Positions 1 through 5,993 of a stretch of DNA of 7,893 nucleotides are shown here, piece after piece. The stretch covers positions 1 through 7,893 of the forward strand of contig CAYQTK010000205.1 in the NCBI GenBank assembly GCA_964420375.1. The letters are read 5' to 3'. The translations under genes and the position numbers were made by a program. Numbering within the stretch: position 1 is the stretch's first letter; each line of letters opens with the position of its first letter. The notes below the pieces were generated by a model that searched no databases, was not told where the DNA came from, and was given only the letters and a program-made list of their open reading frames with translations. The stretch comes from CAYQTK01 sp964420375. GTDB taxonomy: Bacteria > RBG-13-61-14 > DATKZS01.

Positions 1-798
1 CCGGGAGCCGATTACATGGCCATGGTGGGATGCCGGAAGCCGGACCCCTACGGCGAAGGCATGGCAGCGTCTTTGGCTGCCGGCCTGGCGCGTTACAACA
101 TGGTGGTGGTCTCCGGCATGGCCCGCGGGATCGACGGCATTGCCCAACGCTCGGCAATGAAGGCAGGCGGCCAGACCGTGGCAGTACTGGGAACAGGGGT
201 TGACGTGTCCTATCCCCCCGAGCACAAGGAACTGTACGAGAGCATTGTTGACAATGGAGCGGTACTGAGCGAGCTTCCCTTGGGTGCCGGTCCGGAGGCC
301 GGCAACTTTCCCCGCAGAAACCGGATCATCTCCGGACTCTCAAAAGGGGTGGTCATGGTCCAGGCCATGAGCGAGAAGAGCGGCGCGCTTATTACCGTAA
401 GACACGCCCTTGATCAGGGCAGGGAGGTATACGCGGTCCCCGGCAACGCCGGCTCACGGGGAGGCCGCGTGGGCAACAGCCTGATCAAGCAAGGAGCCCG
501 CCTGGTGGAGAGCGCAGAGGACGTCCTCTATGATTTTCTGCCCGTTGGTACTTTGCTTAAAGAAGGCGGGGAAGAATCGGAAAAAGAAGACCAGGTGATG
601 GAGCGACTTCCCGATCTCCAGGCACGGATTTACGCCCTGGTGCCGCGCTCGAATGAAGGCACCGTCGAGGTTGACGCATTGGCAAGGCAGGCGGGAATAC
701 CAAGCCACCAGGCAGTCTCCGTGCTGCTCGAGCTCGAGCTTTCCGGACTGGTAAAGGCTTTGCCCGGCAAGCGGTACGTGCGACTGGCCCGCTCCTGA
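1..798 (+). CDS. dprA: DNA-processing protein DprA (Smf), 5'-truncated by window edge
   Basis: DprA binds single-stranded DNA in the cytoplasm and loads RecA onto it, chiefly during natural transformation. The frame is open from base 1, and residues before the first ATG (base 16) still fit the family, so the gene begins upstream and that ATG is not the start. Of 265 visible residues, about 1-175 are the Rossmann-like DprA domain: GCRKPDPYG near 10-18, SGMARGID at 38-45, the GTGVD...YP loop near 65-72, FPRRNRIISGLS at 103-114, SGALIT at 127-132, then the AVPGN...G.N.LI..GA segment. An acidic stretch (about 185-200) links to a C-terminal winged-helix domain (about 204-263). Family members are usually about 360 residues, so roughly the first 95 are missing. 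It ends 28 bp before topA, same strand, suggesting cotranscription. Family assignment is secure; a role in competence here is inferred. Confidence 0.96.
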   Translation, partial: PGADYMAMVGCRKPDPYGEGMAASLAAGLARYNMVVVSGMARGIDGIAQRSAMKAGGQTVAVLGTGVDVSYPPEHKELYESIVDNGAVLSELPLGAGPEAGNFPRRNRIISGLSKGVVMVQAMSEKSGALITVRHALDQGREVYAVPGNAGSRGGRVGNSLIKQGARLVESAEDVLYDFLPVGTLLKEGGEESEKEDQVMERLPDLQARIYALVPRSNEGTVEVDALARQAGIPSHQAVSVLLELELSGLVKALPGKRYVRLARS

Positions 799-800
799 GC

Positions 801-806
801 TATAAT
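801..806 (+). promoter_or_regulatory. TATAAT, possible -10 box before topA
   Basis: A perfect TATAAT sits two bases after the dprA stop codon and 20 bp before the topA ATG. No convincing -35 hexamer lies 16-18 bp upstream (sequence there is GC-rich end of dprA) and there is no extended -10 TG. A start here would leave a very short leader. It may be a weak internal topA promoter or chance; topA can also be read through from dprA. Confidence 0.25.
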
Positions 807-814
807 CGCCACCC

Positions 815-821
815 AAGGAGG
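815..821 (+). promoter_or_regulatory. Ribosome binding site of topA
   Basis: AAGGAGG, a strong Shine-Dalgarno match, lies 5 bases before the ATG at 827 and fixes the topA start. The protein from this ATG begins directly with the family's first strand (SKLVIVESPAKAKTI), which agrees. Confidence 0.9.
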
Positions 822-826
822 ATACG

Positions 827-3508
827 ATGTCCAAGCTGGTGATAGTAGAGTCGCCTGCTAAAGCGAAAACCATTGAGAAGTACCTGGGCAAGGACTTTAA
901 GGTCAAGGCCAGTGTAGGCCACTTGGTGGACCTGCCCCGCAAGAGCCTCGGGGTGGACGTGGAAAAAGACTTCAAGCCCGACTACGAGGTCATGCCCGAG
1001 AAAAAGAAGACCGCTGCCGAGCTGAAAAAAGCGGCGAAAAGCGCAGATGAAATCTACCTGGCGCCGGACCCCGACCGGGAGGGAGAGGCCATTGCCTGGC
1101 ACATCGCCCGGCTGCTTTCCGAAAGCAACAAGCCCATGAAAAGGGTCCTCATAAACGAGATAACCAAGCCGGCGGTCACCAAGGCGATAGAACAAGCCGG
1201 GGAAATTGACGAGAACAGGTTCAACGCCCAGCAGGCGCGAAGGGTCCTCGACAGGCTGGTGGGATACCAGATCAGTCCCATCATCTCCAAGAAGTTCAAG
1301 ACAGGTCTTTCAGCGGGCAGGGTCCAGTCGGTGGCACTCCGGCTGGTGGTGGAACGCGAGAAAGCGATAAGGTCGCATACTCCCCGCGAGTACTGGAGCA
1401 TTGACGCCAGGCTGAGCAAGGGGTCGCCACCCGCCTTTACTGCGCGGCTCGTCTCCATTGACGGTAAGAGCCTGGAAGTTCCCGAGAGGTTCGACAAAGA
1501 CAACAACGCTTTCATTCCGCTCGACCTGGAGAAATACACCTTCATACCCGACGGTGACACCGCTCAAAAGATCGTAAACACGGTTTCTAAAAAGCCCTTT
1601 GCAGCAAAAGAGGTCATAAAGCAGGAGCGCAAAAGAAACCCGCCGCCGCCCTTTATCACCTCGAGCCTCCAGCAGGAGGCGGCACGCAAGCTCGGCTTTA
1701 CTGCCAAGAAGACCATGACGACCGCGCAGCGGCTTTACGAAGGCATGGACGTGGGAGAAGGAGCGGTAGGACTTATAACCTATATGAGGACCGACTCGAC
1801 ACGGGTGGCTGATCCCGCGCTCCAGATGGTCCGCGACTACATCAGGCAAAACTTCGGCGACAAGTTCCTGCCTGATAAGCCCCGCTCCTACAAGTCCAAG
1901 GGAGGAGCACAGGAGGCCCACGAAGCCATCCGTCCCACTTCCATGGACCGGACGCCCGACAAGGTGGCGCCGTTTTTGGAACGGGACCAGTTGCGGCTTT
2001 ACGAGCTTATCTTCCTGCGCTTTGCAGCAAGCCAGATGGAACCCGCCGTATACGACCAGACCACCGTGGATATGCCGGTGAACGGCTACTTGTTCCGGGC
2101 CACCGGCCGGGTGATAAAGTTCAAAGGGTTTCTGGCGGTCTACGAAGAGGCCCAGGACGACGACGCAGAGTCCGGCGAGGACCGCGAACTCCCGCCTTTG
2201 AAGGAAGGCGACAAGCTGGAGCTCGAGGAGCTTGTCCCCGAGCAGCATTTTACCAAGCCGCCTCCCCGGTTCACCGAAGCCAGCCTGGTACGCGAGCTGG
2301 AAGAGAGGGGCATCGGCAGACCTTCCACCTATGCCCAGATACTCTCCACTATCCAGGAGAGAAAATACGTGGAAAAAGAGCAGCGTCGTTTCTATCCAAC
2401 CTCGCTCGGTGAAATGATCAACTCCATCCTGGTCGCAGCCTTTCCGGACATCATGGACGTGGGATTTACCGCACAGATGGAGAACGACCTGGACAAGGTG
2501 GAAGAAGGACAACGCGACTGGGTGGCCCTCTTAAAGAGCTTCTACGAGCCTTTCAGCAGGCGGCTCACCCAGGCATCCCGCATAATCGACGAGATGCAAC
2601 AGGAGCCCACTGATCTGGAATGTCCCCTCTGCGGGAGAGAGCTAATGGTCAAGCTGGCCAGGAAAGGGGAGTTCCTGGGATGCTCCGGATACCCCGAGTG
2701 CCCCTACACCACCGACTTCGAGCGGGACGACAAGGGAGACATCATCCCTTCGGAAACCTCTACCCTGGAAAAGCCCTGTCCCAAGTGCGGAAGGCCGCTC
2801 CAGATAAGGCAGGGAAAGCAGGGAGAGTTCGTGGGATGCAGCGGCTACCCGGAGTGCAACTATACCGCGGACGTGGAAAGGGACGAACAGGGAAAAGCCA
2901 GGATCATCGAGCGCCAAGAGGAAGACACCGGCATAAGCTGCGACAAGTGCGGAAGGCCCATGGTAATAAAGAGGACCCGCAAGGGAAACCGCGAGTTCCT
3001 GGCCTGCTCCGGCTACCCGGAATGCAAGAACGCCCGGGACTTTAAAAGGGACGAGGACGGAAAAATCATCGTTCTCGAACGGCCGGAGGAAGAAGACACC
3101 GGTATCAAATGCGAGCAGTGCGGGAAAACATTGGTGATAAAAAGGGCCCGACGCTCCGGCAAGGAGTTCCTGGCCTGTCCCGGCTATCCCGACTGCAAGA
3201 ACGCCAAGGACTTCATCCGCAATGAAGACGGCACAGTGAGGCCGGTAGAGGTTGGAGATGAAGCCGGCACCTGCGAGGCTTGCGGGAGGCCCCTGGTCCT
3301 GAAGAGAGGAAGGTACGGGACTTTCTGGGCATGCAGCGGATACCCCGACTGCAACATCATCGTGGGAAGCGACGGCAAGCAAACACAAAAAAGCGCCAAG
3401 AGCACAGCCAAGAAAACCTCTAAAAAATCCGCGTCCAAGAAAAGCGCGGCCAAAAAATCCGCGGCAGGAAAAACCTCGAAAAAGGACACTAAAGCCAGCA
3501 AATCCTAG
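827..3508 (+). CDS. topA: DNA topoisomerase I (type IA) with five zinc ribbons and a lysine-rich tail
   Basis: This cytoplasmic enzyme relaxes negative supercoils by cutting one DNA strand through a 5'-phosphotyrosine link. It has 893 residues. The TOPRIM domain starts with VIVESPAKAKTI (Glu8) and carries the metal-binding DPDREGEA at 81-88 (Asp81, Asp83, Glu85). The catalytic tyrosine is Tyr319 in GLITYMRTDSTR, the same number as in E. coli TopA. SAGRVQSVALR and EAHEAIRPT are further core motifs. The C-terminus has five C-x2-C...C-x-GYP-x-C zinc ribbons, first Cys at 599, 651, 705, 762 and 816. Ribbons 3 and 4 are the most alike and look like an internal duplication. Residues 847-893 form a tail rich in Lys, Ser and Ala (16 Lys in 47), likely disordered and DNA-binding. 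It follows dprA by 28 bp with a strong ribosome site. The TAG stop lies inside the first copy of the repeat element downstream. Identification is secure. Confidence 0.99.
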   Translation: MSKLVIVESPAKAKTIEKYLGKDFKVKASVGHLVDLPRKSLGVDVEKDFKPDYEVMPEKKKTAAELKKAAKSADEIYLAPDPDREGEAIAWHIARLLSESNKPMKRVLINEITKPAVTKAIEQAGEIDENRFNAQQARRVLDRLVGYQISPIISKKFKTGLSAGRVQSVALRLVVEREKAIRSHTPREYWSIDARLSKGSPPAFTARLVSIDGKSLEVPERFDKDNNAFIPLDLEKYTFIPDGDTAQKIVNTVSKKPFAAKEVIKQERKRNPPPPFITSSLQQEAARKLGFTAKKTMTTAQRLYEGMDVGEGAVGLITYMRTDSTRVADPALQMVRDYIRQNFGDKFLPDKPRSYKSKGGAQEAHEAIRPTSMDRTPDKVAPFLERDQLRLYELIFLRFAASQMEPAVYDQTTVDMPVNGYLFRATGRVIKFKGFLAVYEEAQDDDAESGEDRELPPLKEGDKLELEELVPEQHFTKPPPRFTEASLVRELEERGIGRPSTYAQILSTIQERKYVEKEQRRFYPTSLGEMINSILVAAFPDIMDVGFTAQMENDLDKVEEGQRDWVALLKSFYEPFSRRLTQASRIIDEMQQEPTDLECPLCGRELMVKLARKGEFLGCSGYPECPYTTDFERDDKGDIIPSETSTLEKPCPKCGRPLQIRQGKQGEFVGCSGYPECNYTADVERDEQGKARIIERQEEDTGISCDKCGRPMVIKRTRKGNREFLACSGYPECKNARDFKRDEDGKIIVLERPEEEDTGIKCEQCGKTLVIKRARRSGKEFLACPGYPDCKNAKDFIRNEDGTVRPVEVGDEAGTCEACGRPLVLKRGRYGTFWACSGYPDCNIIVGSDGKQTQKSAKSTAKKTSKKSASKKSAAKKSAAGKTSKKDTKASKS

Positions 3509-3613
3509 TGCTTTGTCACTCGAAAAAAGGGGAACGGGGCCAATGCAGATCGCGGCTAAAGCCGCTCGCACGATTATTTTCTATTTGCCAAAAAGCTTTT
3601 GACAAGACAATAG
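3505..3613 (+). repeat. MITE/REP-like element copy 1 (109 bp), overlapping the topA stop
   Basis: This copy matches the reverse complement of the complete copy at 4989-5097 over 109 bp without gaps, with about 10 differences. It starts with CTAGTGCTTTGTCA and ends ATAG after TTTTGACAAGACA. The core hairpin is GCGGC (3552-3556), loop TAAA, GCCGC (3561-3565), followed by TCGCAC. Its first four bases, CTAG, hold the topA stop codon TAG. The hairpin could slow or end transcription from topA, but no clean U-run follows. Confidence 0.85.
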
Positions 3614-3718
3614 TGCTTTGTCACTCGTAAAAAGGGGAACAGGGCCGACGAAAGTTGTGGTATCAGCGGCTCGCACGGTTCTCTGCTGTTCCCCGAGAAG
3701 CATTTGACAGAGCACCAG
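3610..3718 (+). repeat. MITE/REP-like element copy 2 (109 bp)
   Basis: It follows copy 1 head to tail, sharing the ATAG junction, and is again 109 bp (period 105). The left end, tagtgctttgtcactcg, is the same as in copy 1. The right end has TTTGACAGAGCACCAG. The middle has diverged: the 5' arm of the core hairpin is lost and only AGCGGCTCGCAC remains (3665-3676). Confidence 0.8.
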
Positions 3719-3812
3719 TGTTTTGTCACGAATAAAAAAAGATGAGGGAGACGGCGAAAGCCGCTCGCACGACTCTCTTCTATTCCAGAAGATTGAATTG
3801 AAGGAGCACTGG
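3715..3812 (+). repeat. MITE/REP-like element copy 3 (diverged, about 98 bp)
   Basis: It begins in the shared CCAG junction and ends at CTGG. The left end, agtgttttgtcacg, is well conserved. The core is CGGC-GAAA-GCCG (3752-3763) plus CTCGCAC. The right half is more decayed, and the TTGACA of the other copies is not present. Confidence 0.7.
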
Positions 3813-3873
3813 TGTCTCGTCAAGATTAAGATGATGCAGACGTGCGAGCGACTTTAGTCGCGAGTGGGACAAC
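3809..3873 (+). repeat. Chimeric or truncated element copy 4 before queC
   Basis: From the CTGG junction, the left end (tcgtcaagattaagatgatg) resembles the left arm of the second element subtype at 5102-5124. The core is GTGCGAGCGAC-TTTA-GTCGC (3842-3861). The copy then fades into cgagtgggacaa, which resembles the reverse of a subtype A end. The boundary on the queC side is approximate. Confidence 0.65.
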
Positions 3874-3943
3874 TCCCTTTTATCATATCTTTTTATGCTA
3901 CAGAGAGTTCCTGACACAACACTGGAGAAGACCGGGAAAGCGG

Positions 3944-4639
3944 GTGGAAGCTCTTTTGCAAGCTATTGAAAGAAAACCAAGGGCAGTGGCCCTGATCTCC
4001 GGCGGCATGGACTCCGCGGTGGCCGCGGCACTGGCTTGTGAAGCGGGCGAAGAGGTCTATGCGCTTTCATTCGACTACGGTCAAAGGCATCGCCGCGAGC
4101 TGGAGGCTGCCGCCCGGGTGGCCAAGTGGCTAAAAGCGGCAGAGCACAAGACAGTCAACATCGGGCTCTCCGCAATCGGCGGCTCCGCTCTGACCGCGGA
4201 CATCGAGGTCCCCAAGGACAGGCAGGAAAGCGACATACCTCTGACCTACGTGCCCGGCAGAAACATCATCTTCCTGTCCGTGGCCCTGTCGTGGGCCGAG
4301 GTCATTGAAGCCCGCGTTGTGGTCATCGGGGCCAACGCGGTCGACTTCTCCGGCTATCCCGACTGCACGCCCCCTTTCCTGGAGGCGTTCCAGAAAGTGG
4401 CCGACACCGGCACCAGGGCCGGGGTTCAAGGCTCGTCCGCGATTATAAATGCGCCCCTCTTATACATGGACAAGGCAGAGATAGTAAGGCAGGGAAAAAG
4501 GCTCGGACTCGACTTCGGCATCACCCATACCTGCTATGACCCCAAAGAGGACGGGTCCCCATGCGGCCGTTGCGACGCGTGCCTGCTCCGCAAGAAAGGC
4601 TTCGAGACCGCGGGAGTTAAAGACCCCTTAGCTCCCTGA
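3944..4639 (+). CDS. queC: 7-cyano-7-deazaguanine synthase QueC (preQ0 synthase)
   Basis: QueC converts 7-carboxy-7-deazaguanine to preQ0 using ATP and ammonia, a cytoplasmic step towards queuosine in tRNA. The PP-loop SGGMDS is at residues 19-24, followed by SFDYGQRHRRE. The family signatures YVPGRNIIFLS and GANAVDFSGYPDC are present. The zinc site is C-x9-C-x2-C-x2-C (Cys197, 207, 210, 213), followed by the usual GFETAGVKDP end. The frame is open back to a GTG at 3842, but that codon lies in the repeat hairpin and would add 34 residues foreign to the family. GTG 3944 gives 231 residues, the usual family size, with a weak GGGAAAG before it; TTG 3956 is an alternative start. No other preQ0 gene (queD, queE, folE) is nearby. 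The gene stands alone between two repeat arrays with no clear promoter. Function is secure, the start is not. Confidence 0.95.
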   Translation: MEALLQAIERKPRAVALISGGMDSAVAAALACEAGEEVYALSFDYGQRHRRELEAAARVAKWLKAAEHKTVNIGLSAIGGSALTADIEVPKDRQESDIPLTYVPGRNIIFLSVALSWAEVIEARVVVIGANAVDFSGYPDCTPPFLEAFQKVADTGTRAGVQGSSAIINAPLLYMDKAEIVRQGKRLGLDFGITHTCYDPKEDGSPCGRCDACLLRKKGFETAGVKDPLAP

Positions 4640-4713
4640 GGAGACTCTTGCCAAACATCCGCCATCACACTTTTGCCCAAAATAATTTTTCAAGCAAAGT
4701 TCTCCGACGCGCC

Positions 4714-4804
4714 CCAGTGCTCTGTCAAGCGTTTCTCGTCGGTTACAAGACATATATTCTTCGTGCGAGCGACTTTTAGTCGCGATATCAGTCGCTCGCA
4801 CTAA
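4714..4804 (+). repeat. Diverged element copy 5 with an 11-bp perfect inverted repeat
   Basis: It opens with CCAGTGCTCTGTCA, a terminal sequence of the family, and carries the core GTGCGAGCGAC (4763-4773). An exact reverse-complement arm, GTCGCTCGCAC, lies at 4791-4801. A smaller inner hairpin GCGAC-TTTTA-GTCGC (4769-4783) can form instead, so two alternative folds compete. The right end is not clear. Confidence 0.65.
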
Positions 4805-4854
4805 AATCAGTTTTCTTAGACGCAACAAAAAACGCTTCACAGCTCGTGTTTATA

Positions 4855-4898
4855 TCAAATGCTTCTCGGGAGCAGAATGAGAATCGTGCGAGCGGCTA
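4855..4898 (-). repeat. Element fragment 6a
   Basis: The stretch from tcaaatgcttctcggg to cgtgcgagcggct resembles the reverse complement of the right half of copy 2 (3665-3708), then stops abruptly at the core where copy 6b begins. It is a truncated copy in the opposite orientation to copies 1-3. Confidence 0.6.
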
Positions 4899-4992
4899 AT
4901 GCTTCTCGAAAAATAGAAAATAATCGTGCGAGCGGCTTTAGCCGCGATTTTCGTCGGTCCTGTTCCCCTTTTTTCGAGTGACAAAGCACTAG
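4899..4992 (-). repeat. Element copy 6b (5'-shortened)
   Basis: It is inverted relative to copies 1-3. Bases 4912-4993 match 5017-5098 with a single difference (G4986 against A5091), which shows a recent duplication with a 105-bp offset. The core hairpin is GCGGC (4932-4936), TTTA, GCCGC (4941-4945). It ends in CACTAG, shared with copy 7. Confidence 0.85.
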
Positions 4993-5097
4993 TGTCTTGT
5001 CAAAAGCTTTTTGGGGAATAGAAAATAATCGTGCGAGCGGCTTTAGCCGCGATTTTCGTCGGTCCTGTTCCCCTTTTTTCGAGTGACAAAACACTAG
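4989..5097 (-). repeat. Complete element copy 7 (109 bp, reference copy)
   Basis: This is the best-preserved copy. The left end is CTAGTGTCTTGTCA (4989-5002) and the right end TGACAAAACACTAG (5084-5097), an inverted pair matching at 13 of 14 positions. The core hairpin GCGGC-TTTA-GCCGC (5037-5050) is followed by GATTTTCG. There is no room for a transposase, so any mobility would need an enzyme supplied elsewhere. Confidence 0.88.
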
Positions 5098-5199
5098 TGC
5101 GTTGTCAAGATTAAAATGACGCATACCGGCTGAGCGAGGAAAGTCGCGACTTCCGTCGCTCGCGAAATATGCTTCATTTTAAGCTCGACAAGCAACTTA
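5094..5199. repeat. Second element subtype with 23-bp terminal inverted repeats
   Basis: Starting at the CTAG shared with copy 7, this unit has inverted arms at 5102-5124 and 5169-5191 that match at 20 of 23 positions. The inner palindrome is GGAAAGTCGCGACTTCC (5138-5154), flanked by GAGCGA and TCGCTC. The size and the GAGCG/CGCTC core agree with the main family, but the arms are different. Confidence 0.75.
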
Positions 5200-5228
5200 T
5201 AACCTCAACCCCTCACACAGCGGCGCTT

Positions 5229-5257
5229 TTGACATGAGCTACAGCCGGGGATATACT
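5229..5257 (+). promoter_or_regulatory. Sigma70-type promoter for tal-dusB-regulator operon
   Basis: TTGACA (5229-5234), a 17-bp spacer, then TATACT (5252-5257): a perfect -35 and a 5-of-6 -10 at optimal spacing. Transcription would start near 5264, giving a leader of about 48 bases before tal. It lies just outside the repeat array. Confidence 0.8.
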
Positions 5258-5301
5258 CCGGGCTAACTGTAGAAAAAGAGTCTTTAAAAACATTTGATAG
5301 T

Positions 5302-5306
5302 GAGGT
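5302..5306 (+). promoter_or_regulatory. Ribosome binding site of tal (decides start)
   Basis: GAGGT, five bases before ATG 5312, supports this start over the in-frame ATG at 5294, which would add six residues (MIVRWR) ahead of the conserved MKIFIDTA and has no Shine-Dalgarno sequence. Confidence 0.75.
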
Positions 5307-5311
5307 GGAGG

Positions 5312-5965
5312 ATGAAGATATTTATCGACACTGCGGATGTGGGAGAGATCCGGGAGGCCCATTCCATGGGCATGGTGGACGGAGTGACCACCAACCCCTC
5401 GTTGGTGGCCAAGACCGGCCGGCCCTTCAGGGAGGTCATCGAGGAGATCGTGGCCATTGTTGACGGGCCCATCAGCGCCGAGGTCGTGGCCCTGGAAAGC
5501 GAGGAGATGATCAAGGAGGCCCGCACTGTAAGCGACATCCACCCCAACATAGTCACCAAGATACCCATGACCACCGAGGGGATGAAGGCTGTCTCCGTTC
5601 TCGAAAAAGAGGGGATCCGCTGTAACGTGACCCTGGTGTTTTCGCCTCTGCAGGCCCTCCTTGCTGCAAAGGCGGGCGCAAGCTTTGTAAGCCCCTTTGT
5701 GGGAAGGCTGGACGACATCGGGCACAACGGCATGGAGATAGTCGAGCAGATACTCGAGACCTATGATAATTTCGACTTCGCCACCGAGGTCATCGTGGCC
5801 TCGGTAAGGAGCATCACCCACGTGCTCCAGTCCATGCTCATGGGAGCGCATATCGCCACCATCCCCTTCAAGGTCATCAAGCAGATGTCCGGCCATCCTT
5901 TGACCGACAAGGGGATAGACGCTTTCCTGGCGGACTGGAAAAAGGCCGGCGGGTCCCTGACCTGA
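5312..5965 (+). CDS. tal: Transaldolase, short (TalC/MipB-like) subfamily
   Basis: Transaldolase moves a dihydroxyacetone unit between sugar phosphates in the non-oxidative pentose phosphate pathway (cytoplasm). The protein has 217 residues, standard for the short class I aldolase-type subfamily. Visible marks are MKIFIDTAD at the N-terminus (Asp6), DGVTTNPSL (Asn28), the Schiff-base lysine Lys83 in VTKIP, CNVTLVFS near 104-111, and SPFVGRLDD at 127-135. Phe129 occupies the place where E. coli fructose-6-phosphate aldolase has a catalytic Tyr, so transaldolase is the better call than F6P aldolase. It is the first gene after the promoter at 5229-5257, and dusB starts 28 bp after it. The metabolic gene has no obvious link to the tRNA and DNA-binding genes it leads; it may simply provide the promoter. 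Activity is inferred from family and this residue. Confidence 0.93.
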   Translation: MKIFIDTADVGEIREAHSMGMVDGVTTNPSLVAKTGRPFREVIEEIVAIVDGPISAEVVALESEEMIKEARTVSDIHPNIVTKIPMTTEGMKAVSVLEKEGIRCNVTLVFSPLQALLAAKAGASFVSPFVGRLDDIGHNGMEIVEQILETYDNFDFATEVIVASVRSITHVLQSMLMGAHIATIPFKVIKQMSGHPLTDKGIDAFLADWKKAGGSLT

Positions 5966-5993
5966 TTTCCGGATAACAAAGTTCCGGCAAGGC

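Noticed and set aside
1310..2512. 400-residue minus-strand reading frame opposite topA
   Set aside because: It lies wholly antisense to a conserved gene, in GC-rich codon-biased DNA where long shadow frames are expected, and shows no family motif.
3581..3823. 80-residue minus-strand reading frame in the left array
   Set aside because: It also reads through repeat copies, in the frame of the opposite strand of the element, with no conservation of the product between copies.
3505..3873. CRISPR array
   Set aside because: The repeats are about 105 bp, diverged, directly abutting and have no unique spacers; no cas gene is present.
3842..3943. N-terminal extension of queC from GTG 3842
   Set aside because: The GTG is part of the repeat hairpin GTGCGAGCGAC; the added 34 residues do not match the QueC family, whose proteins begin shortly before SGG-x-DS.
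3862..3943. preQ1 or preQ0-type riboswitch before queC
   Set aside because: Looked for because queC is a common target, but no preQ1-I-like stem with an A-rich tail pairing into the loop is visible. The GGGA-CAAC-TCCC-TTTT feature (3866-3881) has only a four-pair stem and is too weak to call a terminator.
4855..5124. 89-residue minus-strand reading frame with a 35-residue internal repeat
   Set aside because: The 105-bp repeat period is divisible by three, so a frame stays open over copies 6 and 7, but it is only the element sequence read through. In copy 2 the equivalent frame is closed by a TAA soon after the start of the unit, there is no ribosome site, and the product resembles nothing known to me.
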